Assembly: GCA_043228905.1 (NCBI GenBank)
Contig: JBHGNT010000006.1
Location: 20,274,001 to 20,338,000, forward strand
DNA: 64,000 bases
Origin: Azolla caroliniana
Lineage: Eukaryota; Polypodiophyta
Direction of reading: 5' to 3'
Position 1 is the first letter of the stretch, and each line of letters starts with the position of its first letter. The translations under genes were made by a program, and so were the position numbers. Below the pieces are notes generated by a model. The model saw nothing but the letters and a program-made list of their open reading frames with translations, ran no database searches and had not been told where the DNA came from. Of this stretch, positions 53,079 to 62,627 are shown one piece after another.

Positions 53079-55267
53079 GAGGATTCGCCTTCGAGACTAT
53101 CTCGATTCCTTTCATGATTGGCTCGCACCGTTAGGAATTGGACCGATCTTTGGTTGTCAAGACTCTTTATTCGTGCGAAGGCTGTTCCATTATCGAACAC
53201 TCTGGTCTCCATCCGAGATGATGTGATATAAGGTTGCCCTAGGATGATAGGATGCGACGCCGATTCTTGTACGAAGAAGTGTTGATCCATCTCCACATCC
53301 CCGATCGTGACTTTGACATTGGGACAAGCTCCGTACAAGTCCTCCGTAGACTTTGTTGCCGCGCGAATCTTCCATCCGTGGTTTGTATTGATTGGCCATC
53401 TTCCCTTTTTGTAGAAGTCGGTTGACATGAGGTTGATCTCCGAGCCGTGGTCGATCAAGGCTACGACGGTCTCTTTCTTCTCCCCGATCTTCACCGGCGT
53501 CTCCGTTGTCGCTCGTGCCCAATGAGGTCGAGTGTAGTGGCTATCCACCATATCTTCATCGATTTCGTCTCTTGCCATCATTATGGCATTCGTTTTTGCT
53601 TTTTGCGGCTTCTCTTCTTCCTCGTCCAATTGTTGTCTCTTTCTCTTTACAAGGTCCACGATCGTGTCGTGGAACTCCTTCTTCGTAATGCCAAGCAATT
53701 CCCTCAAGGACAAAGTTACGTGGCTATCAAGAACTCGTTCTTCGAGAATCTTCTTTAGGTCCGTCGTCTGCTCTATGTCCGACCTTAGCTTATAGGTAGG
53801 TATAGTCCTTGTCCTCCGAGTGGGGTCTTCGACACCAACCTTCACGGGCCGAACCGTTTCTTCAACTCGTATGCTTGGCTCCCCTTTTCGGCTTGATTCT
53901 CGTTCCTCCGTTTGTAAAGGTCGACTCGTCTCCGTATCGTCCTTCTTTTTCGCGTTCCTTGTTTCATGTCTTTTTGATGGGCCTTGCTCTTCTATTCTCT
54001 TTCTCTTTTCTTCGACGAACACCTCGTGGTTGTCGCACATCACCTCTGCGAGTATGGTGTTGTCGTCCACCGGATCTGACCACCCGATTATGCTTTGCAC
54101 GTTTCAGTCCGCAAGCTCTACCTCGTTCGATGTGACTTTTCCCTTCTTCTCATATTCGAGAACGGAAGTCCAAAACTTTGCTCCCGCTCTAGCAGCTTCA
54201 ATCTTGTCTTTCCCGACTCTTATTCCGGCCGACGCAGCATAGTGCATCGCATCCGCATGAGTCGCATCGGCATCCTCCATAGATTTCTTCATTCCTCCTC
54301 TTCCGAAATTCACCCGTAGGGGTCTTCTAGTCTCGCTTGAGCAGATCATGTTGTCCTCTATGTATACGATATTTTGTCGAATCGCCTCTCGAAGGCTCGC
54401 ACAATCCCTTCTCATGTGGTCCATGCTATCGCACCACACACATCTAAAGGGTTTTTTTCCTTTAGGGCCCCGACGATTCATGTTGGCTAGCGTGACCTTC
54501 TCGAACTTCTTCGCTAGCTCTTCAATGATGTCGTCATCAATCTTCTTTTCTTCCACGTTACTTTGTCTCAGCGGCTCAGCTACTTTCGGCGGTCTTGCTT
54601 TCTCCGTGGTAGTCGGTCCCGTCAAGTCGGTGTCATCAACCCATTGGCGACGCTTGTCGAGCCTATTGCATGCCCGCTTCACCGCGATCCAGTCCGCTAC
54701 GAGCCCATTTGCTTGGGTATCATCTTCGAGAAGAGTCCCCAACTCCCGTCTATCCTTTATGTCCACGGCCTTCAAGAAGTACAAAGTCTTGTCCTCTTCA
54801 AGCAACACTTGGTCCGTATTGGGGAGACGACTAAACATCTGGTCGAATTCGTCGTACACCCTCGAGACGCTCATCTTCTTATTCTTCTTCTCTATCCACT
54901 TCATCAGGGCATGTCGAGTCATCCTCGTTGAGTCTTCAGTCACGAACTCCGCTAGTATCGTTTTCTCGAACTCAGACCATGTTGTCTTACCTTCTTGAAG
55001 CTCGATGACGCGTCTTTGGATGTTGTTGGCGACAACTCTCTTGAAGCTTGCGATTTGACGTGCCTCGGACACGTCCCTCTGATTCATCTCCCCTCTATAT
55101 GCATCAAGGAACTTCGTAACGTTCCTTCCATCGAATTGGCCCTCGAGCTCTACGACACGATCGACAGCCTTCTCCACGCTTGCGTCGTTGTCCCGAGATC
55201 TCATCATTTGCTCGACGATTAGCATCATCCTTTCGAGCTCTCCTGCTTGGTTGCTTGAGGACGCCAT
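53069..55267 (-). CDS. gag-pro: Gypsy-3 gag-protease polyprotein with one in-frame stop
   Basis: Start ATG 55267, 67 bp inside the LTR. The gag core (LEGQFDGRNVTKFLDAYRGE; TTWSEFEKTILAEFVTED; DQVLLEEDKTLYFLKAVDI) runs to about residue 220. A CCHC knuckle CVWCDSMDHMRRDC is near residue 280. A TGA at 54104-54106 interrupts the frame, which continues at once (NVQSIIGWSDPVDDNTI) to a linker and the aspartic-protease domain with VALIDHGSEINLMSTDFYKK and LGQPYITSSRMETRV. It ends SSDF at 53069 beside the frameshift site. The catalytic triplet is D-H-G, not D-S/T-G, as in Gypsy-1. The lone TGA may be a recent C-to-T change or a leaky stop. Confidence 0.87.
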
Positions 55268-55316
55268 CTCCAAGTATTAATCTCGACTTGATCCTTCCTA
55301 CCGCCTCTTTCACATC

Positions 55317-55334
55317 GGGTTCACCACTTAATTA
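55317..55334 (-). other. Primer-binding site of Gypsy-3
   Basis: Minus strand, about GTGGTGAACCCGATGTGA a few bases inside the 5' LTR; one or two changes from the site of Gypsy-1b and TR-GAG-2. Confidence 0.72.
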
Positions 55335-55353
55335 TGTCGTGAAGATCCGTCAC
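55335..55353 (-). repeat. 5' LTR of Gypsy-3, inner fragment
   Basis: TGTCGTGAAGATCCGTCAC, the first 19 bases of the LTR on the plus strand, cut off by Gypsy-1b. The rest is at 62628-63791. Confidence 0.88.
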
Positions 55354-55359
55354 CAACTG

Positions 55360-56160
55360 TGTCGTGCCTTTCGGCTCCGGATCGTTGCGTGAGTCGGGTG
55401 GGAACCACAGAGGTCTTGGACTAGGAGAAAAGAAGTTCGTGAGATAGAGATTAATTATGAGTAAATAGCAAAAAGAAAGATAAGAAACTCGTGAATCACA
55501 CGAGTATACTATATTAATTAGTACTTAGGGTGTTAAGAGAGAAGTAGATGTGTAAATCGTGAATCCCACGAATAATTTTTGTATTGATTAATACTTAATC
55601 CAAATAATCAACAACCCTTTATATATTTCTCTCCTCCTTATATAAGGAAGGAAGAGCTAAGCATGGCTTCATGCTTTTTTTTTACAAAAAGTGTTCATGT
55701 CCACTATGTGATGCTTTTTTATTTCCTAAGTATAGGGCTCATGCACGCTAGATGTGCATGAGTTATTTTTAGTGTCTCGTGTTTTTTTTCTTTTTCATAT
55801 ATTAAAAAAATACATGATTTACCTTTTAATAAAGGTATGCATAAATAAAGGTCTTATACGTATTAAATCTATATTTAAAACACTTAAGATAAGTTAATGT
55901 AATGGTAAGGTTGGGGTTTGTCAACGTGGAGGTGCAGAGTTCGAATCACGCCTTGCGCAGTAGTGAGTATTTCCTATTTTTTACATTTATGTCTCTTTAT
56001 CCGGCTCTTCCTTGCCGGTATGCCGTTTTCTTCCTTGCCGGTATGCCGTTTTCCTCCTTGCCGGTATGCCGTTTTCTTCCGGTTCTCACCGAGCACTCCA
56101 TTCTCTATCCGGAGGGACAAAAATATAATTTCCACATAGTGTGCAACCTACACTACGACA
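55360..56160 (-). repeat. 3' LTR of Gypsy-1b
   Basis: TGTCGTGCC to CACTACGACA. TATA box (TTATATAAGG, minus strand) at about 55638-55645. Three copies of CCTTGCCGGTATGCCGTTTT in a row lie at about 56010-56076 in the U3 part. It carries a tRNA-like module. A polypurine tract (minus strand GGTTTGGAGGGGGCGAG) adjoins at 56161-56177. Confidence 0.93.
55895..55948 (+). promoter_or_regulatory. tRNA-like Pol III module in the Gypsy-1b 3' LTR
   Basis: An A-box-like TAATGTAATGG at 55895 and a B-box-like AGTTCGAATCA at 55938-55948, starts 43 nt apart. It shares AATGGTAAG and GGAGGTGCA with the Gypsy-3 module. Antisense to the element, upstream of its TATA box. Confidence 0.58.
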
Positions 56161-59100
56161 CTCGCCCCCTCCAAACCCGCACATCCTCCGGTATGTGCCG
56201 AAGTTCTTGATTCTTCGTATCCGTCTTCATCCGAAGCTTCCTCCGATTCTCCCCTTATGTCGACTATGAGTTGTAATCCACTTTCTTCGCTTCCCGCATC
56301 ATTGTGGTCTTCGTCCGATTGCTCCTCGTTGTCGGCCTCGACTTGGATCACATAAGGTTTGTCGTCGGTCCGCTTCTTGAAAATCTTCACCCGCTTCCCG
56401 GCTATAGGCACTCGTAGTATTGTTCCATCCAACTCGGACAGTCGGTACGTCCCGTTGTCGAAGACCTTCCGAACCTCGTACGGCCCGAACCACCTTTTCG
56501 CGAATTTCCGCATCGTTGTATGTTGATGGTCCAAGCTACTATCATAGACGATCACCCAATCTCCTTCTTCAATCCTCCTCGGTCGTAGTCGGTGCTTTGT
56601 GTCGAACCGGCTTTTGTTCCGGAACCGTGCTTCTTGTTGTCGGCGTGACGCTTCCGCTACATCTTTCGGTCTTCCCTCCAGTTGTCGTATCCGGACCGCT
56701 AGTAGTTCTTCCCGGCTCATCTCTTCCTTCCATGGTAGTATTGTCCATGTCGCGATTGCGGTTTCCGTTGGCATTACCGGTGCTTGTCCGGTCATGAGTT
56801 CTGCCGGCATGTAACCGGTCACGGAGCTATGCGTCGTCCGATCCGCCCATAGTGCATACGGAAGCATTTGTGGCCAATCCTTCACCCTTCCGTCGCATGC
56901 CTTCGCAAGTGCTTTCACGATCAGACTATGTCCTCGTTCGATCTTCCCGTTGGCCTCCGGATTGTAGGCCGTTGTCAACGTTAACCGAACTCCATGTTTG
57001 GCGAAGAATCCCCTAGCTTTGTCCGAGTCGAGTTCTCCCCGGTCCGCAATCACTTTTCCTACGCAGCCGTACCTACAAAACACTTCTTCCAAAAGAAATT
57101 GGCACACCGCGGCACACGTTTTCCTCCGAAGCGCTCGACCTTCAACTTGGTTTGTGAGATCTTCTCGAGCTAACACCAAGTATTTCTTTTGTCCAATCCC
57201 GGTCGGCATAGCTACAATGTCGACCATCCACTTGAAGTTGATTGTCGGTGAGAATGTCGGATGCAGCTCATCTCGGTGTCGGACCCCGGAGTAGACTTGA
57301 CATTTCTCGCAGCTTTCTGTGAACTCCGCGACATCTTTATACATGTTCTTCCACCAATATCTTTGCTTGATTTTCACAAAAGTTGCCCATGTTCCTCGAT
57401 GTCCAGCCCAATCGGATTCGTGGAACTCGGACATTATCCGGTTTCGTTGCTCTTTCGTCCCGACTACTCGAAGTGGTATCCCATCCGGTCTTTTCGGCGT
57501 CCTCCATATTAAACCGTTTTCCAAGAAGAACTTTTGGACTTGCCTCTTCTTCCTTCGGATCTCGGCTCTCCTTTCTTTATCATTGGTTGAATCCTCGACC
57601 TCTTGTAGCATCTTCCCGATCATCAAGGTTTCCCCCTCGTATTCTTCTTCCCGGAATTCTCGGATCACGTTCACTCGGCATATGTGTTCTGACGTGAAGT
57701 AGTCTTCGGAAACTTCTTCATTATCTGATTCGGTTATGTCGTCTTCAAACCGCGCCCTCGATAACATGTCCGCTACCGCGTTGTCCTTCCCCGAGATGTG
57801 TCGAACCTCCGGATTAAGTGACTTGACATATGCAATCCACCTTAGCATAGCCACATCCGGTATCGTACAACACCGCATCATCCCGAGTATCGGAAGACAA
57901 TCCGTCTCGATCACCACTTCAGCTCCGATCAAATAATCCCGATCCGATTTTATCGCCGACACGACTCCCCACAATTCTCTTTTGACTTGTGCATATCCAC
58001 GTTGCCTTTCGTTGAGGACCTTTGCTCCAAATCGGATCGGATACCGCGAACCATCCGAGTCGGCTTGATTGATGACCCACCCGATACCGGTTGGACTTGT
58101 ATCAACCGTTACTATGATTGGCCGCTCGTAGCTTGGCTTCTTAAGTGATTCCGCCCTCCATAGTGTCTTCTTGAGCTTCCTCATGGCTTTAGTGTGTTCC
58201 GGTTTCCACTCGAATTTCTTACCTTTCCGCAACAAGTGATAGAGCGGGTCCGCTATATGTGCATAGTGCGGAATCCATATGTGATAGAATGCACACGCAC
58301 CCAGAAACCTTCGGACTTCCGATGTTGACTCACATACTTCCTTCATAGCTTGAATCGCATCGATCTTTGTTGGTGACGGTCTTCGGCCGTAGGGTCCACA
58401 TAGATGTCCGACCACCAATATTTCTTCTTGCCCGAATGCCGATTTCTCCCCGGAAAGTGTTAGGTGCACATCTTCTAGCTTTCGCAACACTTTCTCGCAA
58501 TCATGAATATGGTCGACCACGAACTTTCGGCATCCCCGATCATCCATAGTCTCATCTTTTTCTTCCATCGCGCATCCTTTCATCGGAATGTCATCTAGAA
58601 ACGGCATCGTTATCTCCGGGATGCAATCTCGAAGCACCTTGTTCATCGCGTTCATCATATGTGCAACCGAGTTTGTCGCTCCTTGTGGTAGTGTGCACAT
58701 TCGAACTAGTCCTATCGGTGTCCGCATGGTAGTGATGTCTCGGCTCTCCACGGCTAGTTGGAATTGGTCATACCCCGAGTATAGGTCCCCGATGGAGTAT
58801 ATCGCACGTCCGGCAAAAGCTTCCGCGAATTCGTCCACTATCGGACCGACTCCCGAGTTCCGGATCGTGACCTTGTTCACCGGTTGCAAGTCTTGGATGA
58901 ATCGGAGTGACCCATTCTTCTTCGGAACCGTAAACCATCGATTTGAGTATGGAGCACTTGATGGCTCTAGAATCCCCATCGCCACCTTCTCCTTGAGCAA
59001 GTCGATGACTTTCGGAATATGTGCCCGTGGCACCGGAATCGGCTTCAGGTTCCACGGTACATGATCAATCGTGAAAATCACCATCGGCTCCACTATCTTT

Positions 59101-59759
59101 GGATCAATGCATCCGATCTCCCTCGATGTGAACGCGAATGCTTTGCCATGTTGCTCCAACATCTCTCGAAACCGTTTTTCTTCTTCTTGTAAGAGGAACC
59201 CACCTCCACCGATCCGAAGTTTCTTCCGGGTCTCATCTGTGAAGGCATGTCCGATATCCACGGACTTCCGAAGTGTCGGATCTCCCGAGACTTCTTTCTT
59301 CTTTTGTTCGCTATCGGCGGGTAGTGGTCCCGCGGCCGGTTTCACCTTCTTCTCCACGGTCTTGTATTTCGTACTTACCATTGCTTCTTCTTTGCGGAGC
59401 GCATCCGGCCCCATTTTCGCAACGATCTCGTACATCTCGACCGATTCCACCGGGACTACCCGGTTCCCTTGGCTTTTATCTTCCGCAAGCTCTTCAAGCC
59501 GTTGTAGTGTATTCCCATAGAACACTTCCTCAATCACTCCCACGATTTCTTCGTCTTCTTTTATTATTGATGCCGACCGTAACTTATCCTCCACTTGTCG
59601 GTATTGTTTTTTCATTCCTCCGGTTACGGCCGTGTACGTAGATGCCCCATCCGGGCCGATTCGTACTTGTTTTGCTCCGAGAGTTTTCTTCCTGTGTGGG
59701 GTATCAGGGCTTCTCGGACTATCACTTCCCCACTCCGCAACAGTCCGCTTTAAAAATCC
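56148..59759 (-). CDS. pol: Gypsy-1b pol polyprotein: RT, RNase H, integrase
   Basis: Open from the frameshift site at 59759; the first ATG is at 59615, giving 1155 residues. Residues from that ATG: linker to about 180; RT with GSLRFIQDLQPVNKV, YSIGDLYSGYDQFQL and FLDDIPMKG (near 340); RNase H with TVDTSPTGIGW (near 500), RELWGVVSAIKSDRDYL and IETDCLPIL; integrase HHCC with HESDWAGHRGTW (near 730) and CEKCQVYS; catalytic D in VDIVAMPTG, D in VIADRGELD, E in EANGKIERGH (near 890); GPY/F end RWFGPYEVRKV (near 1045). An acidic tail follows. All catalytic residues are present and there is no internal stop. The frame runs through the polypurine tract and terminates 13 bases inside the 3' LTR. Confidence 0.95.
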   Translation of the reverse strand, partial: GFLKRTVAEWGSDSPRSPDTPHRKKTLGAKQVRIGPDGASTYTAVTGGMKKQYRQVEDKLRSASIIKEDEEIVGVIEEVFYGNTLQRLEELAEDKSQGNRVVPVESVEMYEIVAKMGPDALRKEEAMVSTKYKTVEKKVKPAAGPLPADSEQKKKEVSGDPTLRKSVDIGHAFTDETRKKLRIGGGGFLLQEEEKRFREMLEQHGKAFAFTSREIGCIDPKIVEPMVIFTIDHVPWNLKPIPVPRAHIPKVIDLLKEKVAMGILEPSSAPYSNRWFTVPKKNGSLRFIQDLQPVNKVTIRNSGVGPIVDEFAEAFAGRAIYSIGDLYSGYDQFQLAVESRDITTMRTPIGLVRMCTLPQGATNSVAHMMNAMNKVLRDCIPEITMPFLDDIPMKGCAMEEKDETMDDRGCRKFVVDHIHDCEKVLRKLEDVHLTLSGEKSAFGQEEILVVGHLCGPYGRRPSPTKIDAIQAMKEVCESTSEVRRFLGACAFYHIWIPHYAHIADPLYHLLRKGKKFEWKPEHTKAMRKLKKTLWRAESLKKPSYERPIIVTVDTSPTGIGWVINQADSDGSRYPIRFGAKVLNERQRGYAQVKRELWGVVSAIKSDRDYLIGAEVVIETDCLPILGMMRCCTIPDVAMLRWIAYVKSLNPEVRHISGKDNAVADMLSRARFEDDITESDNEEVSEDYFTSEHICRVNVIREFREEEYEGETLMIGKMLQEVEDSTNDKERRAEIRRKKRQVQKFFLENGLIWRTPKRPDGIPLRVVGTKEQRNRIMSEFHESDWAGHRGTWATFVKIKQRYWWKNMYKDVAEFTESCEKCQVYSGVRHRDELHPTFSPTINFKWMVDIVAMPTGIGQKKYLVLAREDLTNQVEGRALRRKTCAAVCQFLLEEVFCRYGCVGKVIADRGELDSDKARGFFAKHGVRLTLTTAYNPEANGKIERGHSLIVKALAKACDGRVKDWPQMLPYALWADRTTHSSVTGYMPAELMTGQAPVMPTETAIATWTILPWKEEMSREELLAVRIRQLEGRPKDVAEASRRQQEARFRNKSRFDTKHRLRPRRIEEGDWVIVYDSSLDHQHTTMRKFAKRWFGPYEVRKVFDNGTYRLSELDGTILRVPIAGKRVKIFKKRTDDKPYVIQVEADNEEQSDEDHNDAGSEESGLQLIVDIRGESEEASDEDGYEESRTSAHTGGCAGLEGASVVV
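59715..59759 (-). promoter_or_regulatory. Candidate -1 ribosomal frameshift signal, Gypsy-1b
   Basis: On the minus strand GGATTTTTA (59759-59751), with GAT TTT followed by the stop TAA. A 5-nt spacer leads to arm CGGACTGTT (59747-59739), which can pair with GATAGTCCG (59723-59715) in 9 pairs including two G-U, with a 15-nt loop. Spacer, stem and loop lengths equal those in Gypsy-3. Confidence 0.68.
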
Positions 59760-61788
59760 ATTCTCACTTGGGACAAGAGTTCCCTCTTGTTCCTTTCGTG
59801 ATTTGCCGGCACCGTTAGGAATTGGACGGATTTCCCTCCGTTTTGGCTCCGAATTCGCGCAAAAGCCGCACCACTATCGAGCACCTTCGTCTCCATCCGT
59901 GAAGCCGTGATAAAGGGTTGGCCGAGGATGACAGAATGTGAAACCTCATCCTGCACAAAGAAATTTTGGTCAATTTCGACATCCCCGATCTTTACCGTCA
60001 CATCCGGACAAGCCCAAATAGGTCTTCTGTCGTTTTCGTGGCTGCCCGAATCTTCCATCCATGGTTGGTGTTTATAGGCCACTTCCCCTTTCGGTAGAAC
60101 TCCTTGGACATCAAGTTGATCTCCGATCCGTGATCAATCAATGCTAGCACGGGTTCTTTGATGTTGCCGATTCGGACCGGAGTCTCCGTAGTCGCACGTG
60201 CCCAGTGTGGCCTTGTATAGTGGGAGTTCGGAATTTCGCCTTCCACTTCGGTGTCGTTCATTGAAACGGTATTTGCATTCACCCTTGGAGCATTTTCCTC
60301 CGTACTTTGTCTCTTCCTTTTCACGAGATCCACGAGAAGATCGTGAAACTCCTTCTTCGCTATTCCGAGTAGTTCCCGCAGCGAAAAATCTACCCGGCTA
60401 TCCAAGATTCTTTCCTCGAACACTCTTTTCAAGTCGGTTTGTTGTTCTATGTCCGAGGCGAGCTTGAATGCCGGAGTCGCCTTTTCTTTTCCCTTACCTC
60501 CGGAGTTCCAGCTTTCCGGTATCTTCGATGGTCCGGCCGCATCCTCCGTGCGCCGTCGTTTCTCGTCCACATACACCTCATGTAATTGACACAGGGCGTA
60601 TATGCTATTCTTGTCGACAGGGCACTCCCATCCCGTAGCTTCCCGGACGCCTTCCGCGGTGTTTCGGATATCGTTGGAGTCGGTTTTCTCGGTGTTTCCT
60701 AGCACCTCCGGCCAGAAAGACGCCTTCGCTCCCATTGACTCCCCGACACATATTCCCGCGGTTGTCGCATAGTTGCTTCTTGCTGCTAACTCCTCCTCGA
60801 GCACCTTCTTCATGCCGCCTTTCCGGAAGTTCGGTCGGAGTGGCTTCCGAGAGTCCATCGAATGAATCCGGTTTCCCTCGTAGTAGATGAGATCCCGTCG
60901 TAGCGCCTCCTTATGGTCGTCGCAATCCCTCCGATCGTGTTCGGCGCTATCGCACCATATGCACCGTCGATCCGTATATTTGGAGCTTGCGGGGCGGTCA
61001 TCCGACTTCTTCACCATCGCGATCTTTAGATTCTCCATCTCCTTCAGCAGCTGCTCCACCGTAGACGCGTCGACCCCCTTCTCGGCCGTAATCTCCCGAG
61101 CCCTCGGTTGATGGTCTTCCAGTCCCGTTCTCGGTTTCGGAATCGGTTCCGAAACCCTCTTTTCTTCGTTGGCAAGCCATTGCCCCCTCTTCGTGTACCG
61201 CGCGACGATATCCCGCACGCTTTCCCATGTTTCGGTGAGGCTGCTTTCGGTGGTCGTGTCCTCAAGAAGCACTCCGAGATCTTTCCGGTCCCGGACGTCC
61301 ACAGCTCGCAAAAACATGATGACTTTGTCCGGTGCAAGAATAGTTTGATCTCTCGCGGACAACCTCCCGAACCGACTTTCGAATGTCGAAAACACTTCGA
61401 GGACCTTCAGCCCCTTACCTGACGTTTCCACCCAATCCTCGAATCCCCTCCGCGTTGCCTTGGAGGAGTCCTCGATGGCAAACGTGGTCTTTAACGCCTC
61501 TTCGAATGCTTCCCACGTCGGATTTTGTTGTTGCAACCCGTGGATACTCCCTTGAAGCCCGTCGGTCGCCACCCGGTTAAAGGATGTCACTTGCAGTCCT
61601 TCCGAAGCCCGGCACCGGAGCATCTCCGCCTTGTAGTCCTGCAAATATCGCGACACATCCTTACCATTAAATTGCCCGTTGCGTTGCACGAGCCGCTCTA
61701 CTGATGCCGAAATCTCCGACATCGTGCGTTGTTCTTGAAGCATCCGTTCGAACATCGCCATCATATTGTTAGCTTGTTGAGCCTCCAT
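59750..61788 (-). CDS. gag-pro: Gypsy-1b gag-protease polyprotein, one frameshift
   Basis: Start ATG 61788 (MEAQQANNMMAMFERMLQEQ), 39 bp inside the LTR. The gag core carries QRNGQFNGKDVSRYLQDYKA, NPTWEAFEEALKTTFAIEDS and LAPDKVIMFLRAVDVRDRK. The CCHC knuckle CIWCDSAEHDRRDC is near residue 280. A linker has ATGWECPVDKNSIYALCQLH. The retropepsin-like domain has LALIDHGSEINLMSKEFYRK near residue 550. A missing base in a C run (60013-60015) shifts the frame; the protease continues at 60012-59750 (ACPDVTVKIGDVEIDQNFF, LGQPFITASRMETKV) to the stop beside the frameshift signal. Gag forms particles and the protease matures them. With this deletion the protease and anything behind it cannot be made from this copy. 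Confidence 0.92.
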
Positions 61789-61805
61789 CTCCTTGCCACC
61801 CGTCT

Positions 61806-61823
61806 TCACGTCGGGTTCACCAA
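61806..61823 (-). other. Primer-binding site of Gypsy-1b
   Basis: Minus strand TTGGTGAACCCGACGTGA, three bases inside the 5' LTR and identical to TR-GAG-2. Confidence 0.85.
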
Positions 61824-61826
61824 CTG

Positions 61827-62627
61827 TGTCGTGCCTTTCGGCTCCGGATCGTTGCGTGAGTCGGGTGGGAACCACAGAGGTCTTGGACTAGGAGAAAAGA
61901 AGTTCGTGAGATAGAGATTAATTATGAGTAAATAGCAAAAAGAAAGATAAGAAACTCGTGAATCACACGAGTATACTATATTAATTAGTACTTAGGGTGT
62001 TAAGAGAGAAGTAGATGTGTAAATCGTGAATCCCACGAATAATTTTTGTATTGATTAATACTTAATCCAAATAATCAACAACCCTTTATATATTTCTCTC
62101 CTCCTTATATAAGGAAGGAAGAGCTAAGCATGGCTTCATGCTTTTTTTTTACAAAAAGTGTTCATGTCCACTATGTGATGCTTTTTTATTTCCTAAGTAT
62201 AGGGCTCATGCACGCTAGATGTGCATGAGTTATTTTTAGTGTCTCGTGTTTTTTTTCTTTTTCATATATTAAAAAAATACATGATTTACCTTTTAATAAA
62301 GGTATGCATAAATAAAGGTCTTATACGTATTAAATCTATATTTAAAACACTTAAGATAAGTTAATGTAATGGTAAGGTTGGGGTTTGTCAACGTGGAGGT
62401 GCAGAGTTCGAATCACGCCCTGCGCAGTAGTGAGTATTTCCTATTTTTTACATTTATGTCTCTTTATCCGGCTCTTCCTTGCCGGTATGCCGTTTTCTTC
62501 CTTGCCGGTATGCCGTTTTCCTCCTTGCCGGTATGCCGTTTTCTTCCGGTTCTCACCGAGCACTCCATTCTCTATCCGGAGGGACAAAAATATAATTTCC
62601 ACATAGTGTGCAACCTACACTACGACA
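61827..62627 (-). repeat. 5' LTR of Gypsy-1b
   Basis: 801 bp, one difference from the 3' LTR. TATA box (minus strand) at about 62105-62112. Followed directly by Gypsy-3 LTR sequence GCGCGGATCGTGAGG. Confidence 0.93.
62362..62415 (+). promoter_or_regulatory. tRNA-like Pol III module in the Gypsy-1b 5' LTR
   Basis: Same as the module at 55895: A-box-like at 62362-62372 and B-box-like at 62405-62415, 43 nt apart, antisense to the element. Confidence 0.58.

Larger units (their letters stand above)
55360..62627 (-). mobile_element. Gypsy-1b: very young Ty3/gypsy element
   Basis: 7268 bp; LTRs 55360-56160 and 61827-62627, both 801 bp, with one difference found by eye (T at about 55951, C at about 62418). 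Internal order on the minus strand: PBS, gag-protease, pol, polypurine tract. One single-base deletion disrupts gag-protease at 60013-60015. It is inserted in the 5' LTR of Gypsy-3. The right junction is clean, but the left junction has six bases (CAACTG) that match the start of its own PBS region rather than host DNA. Confidence 0.93.
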
